DNA from: JBKJUK01 sp046590705
GTDB taxonomy: Bacteria; Acidobacteriota; Thermoanaerobaculia; Gp7-AA8
Assembly: GCA_046590705.1 (NCBI GenBank)
Contig: JBKJUK010000094.1
Span: 1-26,454, forward strand
DNA length: 26,454 nt
Direction of reading: 5' to 3'
Positions 8,065 through 15,165 of this stretch are shown one piece after another. A model generated the notes under the pieces. That model was not told the origin of the DNA and made no database searches. It was given only the letters and a program-made list of their open reading frames with translations. Each line of letters starts with the position of its first letter. The stretch's first letter is position 1. A program made the translations under genes and the position numbers.

Positions 8065-10292
8065 CCGTGGATGCACAGCTCCTCGAGCAGGCACGCTCGA
8101 ACGACGCAGACGCACGCCAGAAGGCTGCTGCTTCGTTGAGCCATCGCGTCGACGAGACCAGTCTGCCGCTCATGTTCGAACTGCTCGGCGATCGCGACTG
8201 GCGGGTGCGAAAGACCGTACTCGAGGGATTTCTCCGCCGCCCCGACGAGGCCGTGGTCCGCGGTCTCATCGAATCTCTGCGCGACCCCGAGAATGCCGGC
8301 AAACGAAACTCCGCCACGGAGACACTCATCCGTATCGGAGATCTCGCGATTCCGCAGGTCATTCGTCAGCTTTCCATCGAGGACGATGTCGACGTCAGAC
8401 TCTCTCTCGTGAATCTTCTCGGAGACCTGCGAAGCGACTCCGGGCTCGCAGCGTTGCTCGAACTCATCACGGTCGATCCTGACCTCAACGTGACTTCCTC
8501 TGCCGTCACATCCATCGGCAAGCATCGCCAGGCCTCCACAATCCCCGCCCTGCTGCGACTTCTGGCACGTGAAGACGTATGGCTCAAGTTTCATGTGATC
8601 GAAGCGCTGGGCGAGATCGGTGATCGGTCTGCCCTGCCGGCCATTCTTCCGCTCTACGCGGAGAAGTCCCTTCGTAAACCGGTGCTGGAGGCTGTCGGGC
8701 GCATCTCAGATGTCGGGACGGTGAATTTTCTGCTCCGAGTGATTACAGATGAAGAGAAACTGAATCTGACCGCACTCAGGGCTCTCGTGCAGATCGCCGA
8801 CGCCGAAAAGCCGCGTGTCGTTCAGTACTCTGAGCGTCAGGTACTGCAGCGCAAGTTCCGAGAGTTGTTTCCGCCGTCGAAGATTCCGCCGCTCATCGAG
8901 CAGCTTGGACTCTCTTCGAAGCGTGAGGTCAAGTTTTTCATCCTGAAGTTCCTCGGCTGGTCAGGCGACGAACGGGCACTGCTGCCGATGCTGGAACACC
9001 TCGAGCATCCGGACTACGCCGACGTTGCGGCCCAGGGTCTGATCGACTTCGGGGCCGGAGCGGTGAGCGCTACGCTCGAACGCCTGCGAAGCAGTGAAGA
9101 AGACGAAGTGACTGCGCTTCTTCTGAAGGTGGTCAACATCATCGGCGGTGCTGAAGCCGTTTCAACGGTGTTGATGTTCCTCGATCATGAGAATGCTTCC
9201 ATACGGCGCCTGGCCATTGAGACGCTTGGACAGATTCTCGATCCTGGAACTGTCGACTATCTGCTTGCCAAGATGGACGACCCTGATGTGGCCTCGCAGC
9301 AGGCCGCGGTCAACTCCATCTCCTCCCTGGTCGCTGCCTATCCGGAAGTGAAACAGGAGACTCTTCAGAAGGTACGCAGACTTTTGAACTCGAGCTCCGT
9401 TCCGGTGAAACTCAACTCGCTTTCGATTTTCGTGAACATCCAGGGAGAGGGATATCACGACGAACTGCTGCTCGCCTCCAAAGACGAGGACCCGGTTCTG
9501 CGTCAGAAGGCTGTCTCGTTGATGGGGAAGTTCAGCGAGGAGCGATTTGCCGATCAGATCGTGCTTTCACTCACCGATGAAGCCACCACCGTGCGCGTCG
9601 CGGCAATCAATGCCCTCGTGAAGCTGCGTCCGGAGAAGGGGCTTGCACCACTTCTCGGGTCACTCGAAGACAGCGACACCTGGATACGCACGGCTGCGGC
9701 CCAGGCTCTTGGCGAGTACCGAAGCGGAGAGGCGGTCGTTCCGCTCGTCGAACATCTGCGCACTGACGTCATGCCCGTGAAGATTGCAGCGATCGAAGCC
9801 CTCGGAAAGTCGGGACAGGCCAGTGTGACGCCAATCCTCTTCGAGTGCCTGCAGGACAGTGACTCGGAACTGCAGCGTGCGGCACTGCTGGCGCTGGCAG
9901 AGTTGCCCGGGGAAGAGGTTTTCCTGCGCTTGTCGGCCGCGTTGCGGGATGCGGACTGGCGATTGCGCGCTGCCGCGGCCAGCGCGCTGGGTGTGCGCGG
10001 AGATCGCCGGGTTCTTTCGGCCTTACATGAGCTGCTCGTCTCCGACCCGGACAACTATGTCAAGCAGGCTGCCGTGCTCGCGCTCGAGCGTATCGGTGAT
10101 CCTTCTTCCTTCAGCGTCCTGCTGCGCGCGCTCGAGAACAGCGCGATCCTCGATGATGTCTCCGACGTCTTCGTCCGGCATAAGGACGTCTACCGAACGT
10201 TGCTTGAAGAAGCGTGGCGTACCGCCGACAGCCGGCACGAACTCACCATCGCTGCAATCCTGCGCGCCATGAAAGGATCTTCAAAAGAGTGA
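8061..10292 (+). CDS. Large HEAT-repeat (PBS-lyase-like) scaffold protein
   Basis: 743 residues made almost entirely of about 31-residue HEAT-like repeats from end to end. Recurrent patterns are D.D..VR..A...LG, for example DRDWRVRKTVLEGFL, DSDTWIRTAAAQALGEY and DADWRLRAAAASALGVRGD, with roughly twenty units. There is no signal peptide, membrane segment or catalytic motif. Such solenoids bind proteins; in phycobilisome lyases they are enzymatic, but the extreme length and context argue for a scaffold. The ATG overlaps the stop of the zinc-ribbon gene (ATGA) and the stop is 12 nt before cheR. Location inside the che operon suggests it organises the kinase complex or links it to its target. The precise partner is unknown. 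Confidence 0.88.
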   Translation: MTVDAQLLEQARSNDADARQKAAASLSHRVDETSLPLMFELLGDRDWRVRKTVLEGFLRRPDEAVVRGLIESLRDPENAGKRNSATETLIRIGDLAIPQVIRQLSIEDDVDVRLSLVNLLGDLRSDSGLAALLELITVDPDLNVTSSAVTSIGKHRQASTIPALLRLLAREDVWLKFHVIEALGEIGDRSALPAILPLYAEKSLRKPVLEAVGRISDVGTVNFLLRVITDEEKLNLTALRALVQIADAEKPRVVQYSERQVLQRKFRELFPPSKIPPLIEQLGLSSKREVKFFILKFLGWSGDERALLPMLEHLEHPDYADVAAQGLIDFGAGAVSATLERLRSSEEDEVTALLLKVVNIIGGAEAVSTVLMFLDHENASIRRLAIETLGQILDPGTVDYLLAKMDDPDVASQQAAVNSISSLVAAYPEVKQETLQKVRRLLNSSSVPVKLNSLSIFVNIQGEGYHDELLLASKDEDPVLRQKAVSLMGKFSEERFADQIVLSLTDEATTVRVAAINALVKLRPEKGLAPLLGSLEDSDTWIRTAAAQALGEYRSGEAVVPLVEHLRTDVMPVKIAAIEALGKSGQASVTPILFECLQDSDSELQRAALLALAELPGEEVFLRLSAALRDADWRLRAAAASALGVRGDRRVLSALHELLVSDPDNYVKQAAVLALERIGDPSSFSVLLRALENSAILDDVSDVFVRHKDVYRTLLEEAWRTADSRHELTIAAILRAMKGSSKE

Positions 10293-10304
10293 ACCGGCCC
10301 TGAA

Positions 10305-11159
10305 ATGAGCTCCTTCTCCTTCTCTCTGAATCATCATCTCGATCTCCCGGACGACGTGTTCCGGATGATCCGTGATGCGATTTACAAGAAGAGCGGGATC
10401 TGGTTCTCCGATACCTCGAAGTATCTTTTACAGAAGCGGCTCTCACCGAGGGCCCAGGAGCTGAACTTCGACTCCTTCCAGAAGTATTATTACTTCCTCC
10501 AGTACGACCCACGTGCTCAGGTCGAGTTCGACCAGATCTTTGATCTGGTGACTACGAATGAGACGTACTTTTTTCGCGAGCCGGCACAGCTCGAGGCCTT
10601 CATCGAGGAGATCGTTCCTGAGGCACTGCTGAAGAAGGGGCCTGGACGAAAAGTGCGAATCTGGTCGGCCGGCTGCTCCTCGGGTGAGGAAGCCTACACA
10701 GTAGCCATGCTGCTGGATCAGCGTGGTTACTTTGAACGTGGAAGTTTCGAGATCTTCGCCAGCGACATCAATCAGCAGGTTCTGTCCAAGGCACGGAAAG
10801 CCGTCTATCGGGAAACTGCATTTCGCGCGACTTCCCCTCAGACGCGCGATCGTTACTTCACGCGCGAGCCGGACGGAACCTGGCGTATGAACGACTCAAT
10901 CCGCAACCGGGTCTCCTTCGGAAGGCTGAATCTCTACGATGAGGCGCGCGTTTCGCTTCTCGGACAGCTCGATATTGTTTTCTGCCGGAATGTGATCATC
11001 TACTTCGATGATGCGTCCAAGCGGATCGTCGTGAACAACTTCTTCAATCGCCTCGTCGATGGAGGGTACCTGCTGCTTGGTCACTCCGAGTCGCTGATTT
11101 CGCTCTCGACCCAGTTCAAGCTCCGACATCTCAAACACGATATGGTTTATCAGAAGTAG
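10305..11159 (+). CDS. cheR: CheR-type chemoreceptor glutamate methyltransferase
   Basis: Transfers methyl groups from S-adenosylmethionine to receptor glutamates. 284 residues: a CheR N-terminal helical domain (1 to about 75), the conserved TTNETYFFRE near 83-92, the SAM-binding loop IWSAGCSSGEEAYT near 119-132, the acidic SDIN block near 160, and the FCRNVIIYFD motif near 226-235. No TPR extension is fused, unlike many CheRs of alternative systems. It lies 12 nt after the HEAT gene. A near-perfect 20-nt palindrome spans the stop codon (11152-11171). The presence of CheR implies a methyl-accepting partner, yet none is encoded in the window. Confidence 0.96.
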   Translation: MSSFSFSLNHHLDLPDDVFRMIRDAIYKKSGIWFSDTSKYLLQKRLSPRAQELNFDSFQKYYYFLQYDPRAQVEFDQIFDLVTTNETYFFREPAQLEAFIEEIVPEALLKKGPGRKVRIWSAGCSSGEEAYTVAMLLDQRGYFERGSFEIFASDINQQVLSKARKAVYRETAFRATSPQTRDRYFTREPDGTWRMNDSIRNRVSFGRLNLYDEARVSLLGQLDIVFCRNVIIYFDDASKRIVVNNFFNRLVDGGYLLLGHSESLISLSTQFKLRHLKHDMVYQK

Positions 11160-11171
11160 CATGCTGCTTCT
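11152..11171 (+). repeat. Small palindrome over the cheR stop codon
   Basis: AGAAGTAGCATGCTGCTTCT reads almost identically on both strands and contains the cheR TAG (11157-11159). It could form a stem of about 9-10 bp in the mRNA. There is no downstream U-tract, so it is not a classic intrinsic terminator; it may protect the 3' end or weaken read-through into cheB. Confidence 0.45.
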
Positions 11172-11213
11172 TATGGTCACTCAATGATCTGCACACCTGC
11201 GATGATCCGCATC

Positions 11214-11291
11214 AACCCGCGTTTCTCACACTCCTTCGTTGCGAGGCCGCTATCCGGCGCCGCAGCAGAAGGCGTGTGCGAAATGCGGGTT
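11214..11291. repeat. Family A palindromic element, copy 1 (upstream of cheB)
   Basis: Terminal inverted arms of 24 nt (11214-11237 and 11268-11291) match at 21 positions and enclose a 30-nt loop with the family core GCCGCTATCCGGCGCCGCAG. The outer motif CCCGC.TTTCTCACACTCC recurs at 12356-12436 and 21614-21797. The element ends 11 nt before the cheB start codon. Confidence 0.85.
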
Positions 11292-11302
11292 AAGGATGAG
11301 CG

Positions 11303-12358
11303 TTGATCCGCGCTCTGGTGGTCGATGACTCCGCGTACAACCGCGTGACACTCTCTCGAATGCTCGAGAGCAGCGGGACCATCCAGGTCTGCGCGACGGC
11401 GGTGAATGGCGAAGACGCCATCAAACAGGTCATGCGTCACGAGCCGCATGTGATCACGCTCGATCTCGAGATGCCGATCATGGATGGCTTCGCATTCCTG
11501 CGCTGGCTCATGGCCAACAAGCCAACCCCGGTGATCGCCGTGTCTTCCCGGGCCAGCGACCGCAGTGTTTTCAAGGCGCTCGAGCTCGGAGCAGTCGACT
11601 TCATCCCCAAGCCCGGCGGCCGGGTGTCTCCACGGCTGGAAGAAATCCAACGGGAATTGATCGAGAAAGCACAACAGGTCAGCGCCATCCGGCTCGACAT
11701 TGTCGCCCAGCGTATTCGCGACGAAGAACCGCGTGGGGTTCCGACGGAAACCGTGGCGCCTGACGCGCCGCATGCGGTGGACCTGGTGGTCATCGGGTCA
11801 TCGACAGGGGGACCGCCCGCTTTGCAGTCACTCTTCCAGACCACGCCACTCATGCCGATCCCGTTCGTTGTGGCCCAGCACATGCCTCCGGTCTTCACAC
11901 GGTTCTTCGCCGATCGCGTGAATCGACTCACCCATTACTCAGTCAAGGAAGGTGAGCCCGGCGAATATCTGATGCCAGGAGTGGTGTACATCGCGCCTGG
12001 TGGAATGCAGTGCGAGGTAGTTCGGAGCGACCTGAAGTTACAACTTCGCATCACCACGAGGAAGGAAAACGAGTTGCACGCGCCGTCTGTCAACAGGCTC
12101 TTCGAGAGCGCCAGTGACTCCTGTGGAGATCGGGTGGTTGGAGTAATTCTTACCGGTATGGGAGACGACGGTGCTCGAGGAATCAAGAGAATGCGCGAAC
12201 AGGGCGGACGCACCATCGCCGAGTCGGACGAGACCGCGATCATCTTCGGAATGCCGGCCGAGGCCATACGCACCGGTGCGGTGCAGGAAGTGCTGCCTCT
12301 GACGAAGATTCCCGCGGCCATTCATCGCATCTGCGCGGCAACAGGGCGCGGCGGCTAG
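11303..12358 (+). CDS. cheB: CheB protein-glutamate methylesterase/response regulator
   Basis: Removes methyl groups from (and deamidates) receptor glutamines/glutamates; active when phosphorylated by CheA. 351 residues: receiver (1 to about 120) with D8-D9, phospho-acceptor D54 (TLDLEMPIMDG) and FIPKPGG; a linker; then the esterase with catalytic triad S167 (GSSTGGP), H193 (AQHMPP) and D289 (GMGDDGA). Both halves look intact. The start is TTG at 11303, 7 nt after AAGG; the nearby ATG at 11296 is out of frame. It is separated from cheR by 143 nt and flanked on both sides by family A palindromic elements; its own stop codon is the first codon of the second one. This is the only interrupted junction in the otherwise compact cluster, so cheB may have been added or be transcribed separately. 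Confidence 0.96.
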   Translation: MIRALVVDDSAYNRVTLSRMLESSGTIQVCATAVNGEDAIKQVMRHEPHVITLDLEMPIMDGFAFLRWLMANKPTPVIAVSSRASDRSVFKALELGAVDFIPKPGGRVSPRLEEIQRELIEKAQQVSAIRLDIVAQRIRDEEPRGVPTETVAPDAPHAVDLVVIGSSTGGPPALQSLFQTTPLMPIPFVVAQHMPPVFTRFFADRVNRLTHYSVKEGEPGEYLMPGVVYIAPGGMQCEVVRSDLKLQLRITTRKENELHAPSVNRLFESASDSCGDRVVGVILTGMGDDGARGIKRMREQGGRTIAESDETAIIFGMPAEAIRTGAVQEVLPLTKIPAAIHRICAATGRGG

Positions 12359-12436
12359 CCCGCATTTCTGACCGGGTTTCGTCGCTGGGGTCGCTATCCA
12401 GGACCGCAGTAGAATCTCTGTGAGAAATGCGGGGCA
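12356..12436. repeat. Family A palindromic element, copy 2 (over cheB stop)
   Basis: Begins TAGCCCGCATTTCTG, where TAG is the cheB stop, and ends CTGTGAGAAATGCGGGGCA. The loop keeps the core TCGCTATCCAGGACCGCAG in the same orientation as copy 1. The arms are more degraded than in the other copies. Confidence 0.8.
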
Positions 12437-12445
12437 GGCAAAAAA

Positions 12446-12475
12446 CTGATTTATGGGCCTTGCTTATGTTAGATT
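12446..12475 (+). promoter_or_regulatory. Weak candidate promoter for the GAF-cheY pair
   Basis: In the 64 nt between the second family A element and the GAF gene an A/T-richer stretch contains CTGATT (12446-12451) and TAGATT (12470-12475) with 18-bp spacing. Both match sigma70 boxes only partly. The sharp drop in G+C here compared with its surroundings supports a promoter somewhere in 12440-12480. Confidence 0.3.
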
Positions 12476-12500
12476 CTGAGGGATTTCGCTAGAGAGGACT

Positions 12501-13331
12501 ATGACCGACGACGTCAACAGAAAAGCCGAGAAGTTCATCGACCTTTTCAACAAAGGAAAAGAGTTCACTGAAGAACTGCTCCGCGAAAATCAGCGACTGC
12601 GCTTCCGCGTGGCTGCAATGGAAAACGAAGCCGACACCAGCAAAACCCCCTCGGAGCCATCCGAAGAAGTGGCCAAGCTCCGCGAACTCATTGCCCAGCT
12701 GACCGAAGAGAACCGCAGGACGCTTCAACGCTTCCAGGAAGTCGAGGAAGAGAACCGGGACTTCGCAACACGCTACGTCGAGATCGAAGAGCAGAACAAT
12801 AATCTCGCGAATCTCTACGTCGCCAGCTATCAGCTGCACTCCACGCTCGACTTCCGTGAAGTCATTCAAATCGTGCAGGAAATCATCATCAACCTGATTG
12901 GTTCCGAGTGCTTTTCGATCCTGCTGCTGGACGAGAAGACCAACGAATTGAAAACCATCGCCTCGGAGGGTGAAGAATTTCTTCCCGGCGTCAGTAAACT
13001 ATCGGCCAGACTTGGCGACGGGATCATCGGCAACGCCGCCCGTAGTGGCGACAGCTACTATTTCAACAGTGACCTCGGGGACGCAGGCGAGATCACGCTC
13101 GACAAGCCGATCGCGGCGATTCCGCTGAAAATCAAAGAGCACGTGATCGGTCTGATCGTGATCTACCGGCTGCTGCAACAGAAAGATGCGTTCACGGCCG
13201 TCGATTACGAACTCTTTTCCCTGCTGGCGGCTCACGCGGCAACTGCAGTATTTTCATCCAAGCTTTATTCGCAGTCGGAGCGGAAGCTGAACACGATTCA
13301 GAGCTTCCTCGACCTGCTGACGACTTCTTAA
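12501..13331 (+). CDS. Coiled-coil GAF-domain signalling protein
   Basis: 276 residues, soluble. Residues about 10-110 are strongly heptad-like, rich in E, R, N and L (EELLRENQRLRF, EKLRELIAQLTEENRR-like stretches), so a long coiled coil is likely. Residues about 118-265 form a GAF domain (LDFREVIQIVQEIIINLIG, SILLLDEKT, IAAIPLKIKEHVIGLIVIYR). No histidine kinase, cyclase or receptor-methylation helix is visible. AGAGAGGA gives a good ribosome-binding site 7 nt before the ATG. It precedes the second cheY by 13 nt and follows cheB after a repeat element. A coiled coil joined to a small-ligand sensor could feed the CheA/CheW core from the cytoplasm, but that is conjecture; the GAF ligand is unknown. 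Confidence 0.82.
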   Translation: MTDDVNRKAEKFIDLFNKGKEFTEELLRENQRLRFRVAAMENEADTSKTPSEPSEEVAKLRELIAQLTEENRRTLQRFQEVEEENRDFATRYVEIEEQNNNLANLYVASYQLHSTLDFREVIQIVQEIIINLIGSECFSILLLDEKTNELKTIASEGEEFLPGVSKLSARLGDGIIGNAARSGDSYYFNSDLGDAGEITLDKPIAAIPLKIKEHVIGLIVIYRLLQQKDAFTAVDYELFSLLAAHAATAVFSSKLYSQSERKLNTIQSFLDLLTTS

Positions 13332-13344
13332 AGGTATCCAACGA

Positions 13345-13719
13345 ATGGAGAATGCGACTTTCCTGGTGGTTGAAGACTCGCCGACGATGCGGCAGCTGAT
13401 CTCGTTTTCCCTCAAGCGTTTCAAGAACGCCAGGATCATCGAAGCCGTGGACGGTGTGGACGCGCTCAAGAAGCTTTCAGGCGAGAAGATCGATCTGATT
13501 CTCACCGACATCAACATGCCGGTCATGGACGGATTGAAACTGGTCTCCCTGGTCCGGCAGAACGCGCAGATGAAAGAAATTCCGATCATCATCATCACCA
13601 CCGAGGGAGCGGAAGAGGATCGCGAACGAGGCCTCGCGCTCGGAGCGAACGCTTACATCTCCAAGCCTATACAGTCTTCGCACCTGATCAAGACCATCTC
13701 CGAACTGCTGACGTCCTGA
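13345..13719 (+). CDS. CheY-like single-domain response regulator (second copy)
   Basis: A 124-residue receiver with all active-site residues: E10-D11 (VVEDSPTMRQ), phospho-acceptor D55 (LTDINMPVMDG), T85/T86 (IIITTEG) and K107 (ISKPI). No output domain. It is the last gene of the chemosensory locus, 13 nt behind the GAF protein, and is followed by repeat-rich non-coding DNA and the convergent ZIP gene. Together with the copy at 3256, the receiver in the PATAN protein, the CheB receiver and the degenerate one in the zinc-ribbon protein it makes five receiver-type domains for a single CheA, which suggests branching or phosphate-sink behaviour. Confidence 0.93.
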   Translation: MENATFLVVEDSPTMRQLISFSLKRFKNARIIEAVDGVDALKKLSGEKIDLILTDINMPVMDGLKLVSLVRQNAQMKEIPIIIITTEGAEEDRERGLALGANAYISKPIQSSHLIKTISELLTS

Positions 13720-13770
13720 CGTCTTCGACGCACGCCTAGGAATCGAGAGATATGAACCGCGTAGGACGCG

Positions 13771-13830
13771 GTTGTGTGGCACAGGCAATCCTGCCTGTGG
13801 CGCGACGCACTGACTTCGAAGGACGGTTTC
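13771..13830 (+). repeat. Family B palindromic repeat
   Basis: Starts GTTGTGTGGCACAGGCAATC and continues through a CCTGCCTGTG hairpin arm to a GACTTCGAAGGACGG tail. Same order of blocks as 23096-23155, with a few differences. Confidence 0.85.
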
Positions 13831-13913
13831 GCTTCACCATTTACAGCGCGGTCCTCGTGCGTCGATCACCCGCAGCCCCCGCCTCACAGGGCCGGAGGCC
13901 CGGCATTGAGTAG

Positions 13914-13933
13914 CCCAGACCGTGAGGTCTGGG
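13914..13933 (+). repeat. CCCAGACC hairpin
   Basis: Eight-base perfect arms CCCAGACC and GGTCTGGG around a GTGA loop. Similar in design to the CCACGGCC-GTGA-GGCCGTGG hairpin at 26381-26400, with the same GTGA loop, which points to a common element type. Confidence 0.7.
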
Positions 13934-13958
13934 ACGAATGACACCTCCATACGTCGTG

Positions 13959-14165
13959 AGCCCCAGCGGGGCGGCATCGAGGTTTCTTCACGGCGGCGCC
14001 CAGTGGTGTCCGCCCGCGGTGTACGTCAGGATCGATGCAGCGCGTTGGACTTGCCGGCGTCTAACGTCGCGATGCCGCCCCGCCGGGGCTCACAAGAAAG
14101 AAAGCAGCAAATCAGTCCCAGGCCTCACGGCCTTGGCTATAACGATGTCGCCCCGCTGGGGCTGA
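13959..14165. repeat. Family C (GGGGC-GGCATC) palindromic repeats, three copies
   Basis: AGCCCCAGCGGGGCGGCATC at 13959-13978 and two reverse-orientation copies at 14065-14092 and 14143-14165 (CGATG.CGCCCCGC.GGGGCT). The same unit recurs twice at 26352-26448. Each is a short GC-rich hairpin followed by a GGCATCG tail, in the manner of REP sequences. Confidence 0.8.
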
Positions 14166-14229
14166 GAGACAGGCCGGCTCGATCCTGTTTCTATCTCTCA
14201 ATCGCCGCGCAGCGCAGCCCGCCGCTCTC

Positions 14230-14964
14230 CTAGAAAACCGGATGCAGCAGCTTCAATACGAACATGGCCAGGATGCCGCTCCCAAAAAACCATCCGATCT
14301 TTGAGTTTGGTCCTGACTTGCGATGCATCTCGGGCAGAAGTTCGTACGCTCCGATGTAGATGAATGTTCCCGCAGAGAACTGGATCAGCCACCCCACAGT
14401 TCGGTCGTGATTGGCACCAAGCAGTTGTACCAGCGATTGCGAGATGAGTACGCCAAGAGGGATCACGGCCAGCAGCACCACCAGATACTTGACGATGGTT
14501 TTGCGAGTGTAGCCGCCATGCAGCATGACCAGAGAGAGCGAGAACGTCGACGGGATCTTGTGGAGAATCAGCGCAAGGAAGATGGCCGGAGTCAGTTCCG
14601 GCACTTCTTTTAAAGAACCGAGGGCAATGCCGTCGACCAGGTCATGAACGGTAAGGCCGATGAAGGTGAGGTAGCCCACCTCGTGGAACTGGCCGGTTTC
14701 CTCGTCGTGCGGGTGGACAAGGGAGATTTGCTCCAGACCATAGAGTGCCAGGAATCCGAGAAGAATCACAGGAAGGCTGCTCGGACCCGCCAGCTCCATT
14801 CCCTCCGGGATCATGTGGACGAAGGCGGCACCGAGAATGGTTCCCGCTCCGAACGCAATCCAGCGATGCGCCGTTGCATGCGTCCACTTAAAGAAAAATG
14901 GAATCAGACCGGCGAGCAGGCCGACAGCTACGATGATGAAGCTGAGTATGAGCGGAGATTTCAT
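14230..14964 (-). CDS. ZIP-family divalent metal transporter
   Basis: A 244-residue integral membrane protein with about eight hydrophobic segments, the first at residues 4-22. Metal-path signatures of ZIP transporters are visible: H107-x3-D111 in TVHDLVDGIALGS (TM4) and H135 in ILHKIPSTFSL (TM5). The family imports Zn, Fe or Mn into the cytoplasm; the substrate is not predictable. The frame is open further upstream to 15102, but that extension (46 residues, Cys-rich, no membrane character) is unlikely; ATG 14964 puts the first helix at the N-terminus. No strong ribosome-binding site precedes it. It is transcribed towards the repeat-rich gap and diverges from the oxidase locus, sharing a 201-nt intergenic region with it. 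No obvious Zur or Fur operator was seen. Confidence 0.88.
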   Translation of the reverse strand: MKSPLILSFIIVAVGLLAGLIPFFFKWTHATAHRWIAFGAGTILGAAFVHMIPEGMELAGPSSLPVILLGFLALYGLEQISLVHPHDEETGQFHEVGYLTFIGLTVHDLVDGIALGSLKEVPELTPAIFLALILHKIPSTFSLSLVMLHGGYTRKTIVKYLVVLLAVIPLGVLISQSLVQLLGANHDRTVGWLIQFSAGTFIYIGAYELLPEMHRKSGPNSKIGWFFGSGILAMFVLKLLHPVF

Positions 14965-15097
14965 GGAGCGGGGCGTTGACCGCGCGTGGCCAGCGTAGCA
15001 GTTTGTCGTTTCCTCCCAGAACTTGCAACCATCGGAACCTACACCGGTGTGATGACAAATCTCGGTGACGAAGCAACGGCGAAGCGAGGCATTGCCG

Positions 15098-15136
15098 TAC
15101 AATGGCAGCCCGAGAAGGAGCAGTCCTGCGCCTTCT
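15098..15136 (+). promoter_or_regulatory. Possible promoter and leader hairpin of the oxidase locus
   Basis: TACAAT at 15098-15103 is a fair -10 box, though no good -35 is seen 17 bp upstream. Ten bases on, AGAAGGAGCA (15113-15122) and TGCGCCTTCT (15127-15136) form a hairpin with 9 of 10 pairs and a GTCC loop. If transcription starts near 15110 this hairpin sits at the 5' end of the message. Speculative. Confidence 0.35.
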
Positions 15137-15165
15137 GTAACTCCTCCTGATAGCGAGCAGAAACC

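Larger units (their letters stand above)
13720..14229. other. Repeat-rich non-coding gap between convergent genes
   Basis: About 510 nt without a supportable gene. In order it holds a family B copy (13771-13830), a GGGCCGGAGGCCCGG-type hairpin near 13889-13904, a CCCAGACC/GGTCTGGG hairpin (13914-13933), and three family C copies (13959-13980, 14065-14092, 14143-14165) in mixed orientation, with a CAGGCCTCACGGCCTTGG palindrome at 14119-14136. Open frames of up to about 100 residues here are translations of these repeats. Confidence 0.75.

Noticed and set aside
13720..14229. Possible CRISPR array
   Set aside because: Repeats are in mixed orientation, unequal in length and irregularly spaced; no cas gene is near.
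13922..14233. 103-residue and 75-residue overlapping frames
   Set aside because: Run through family C repeats and hairpins, no ribosome-binding site, Arg/Pro-rich repeat-derived sequence.
14965..15102. 46-residue N-terminal extension of the ZIP transporter
   Set aside because: Cys-rich, non-hydrophobic and overlaps the presumed promoter region of the oxidase locus; ATG 14964 starts directly before the first helix.
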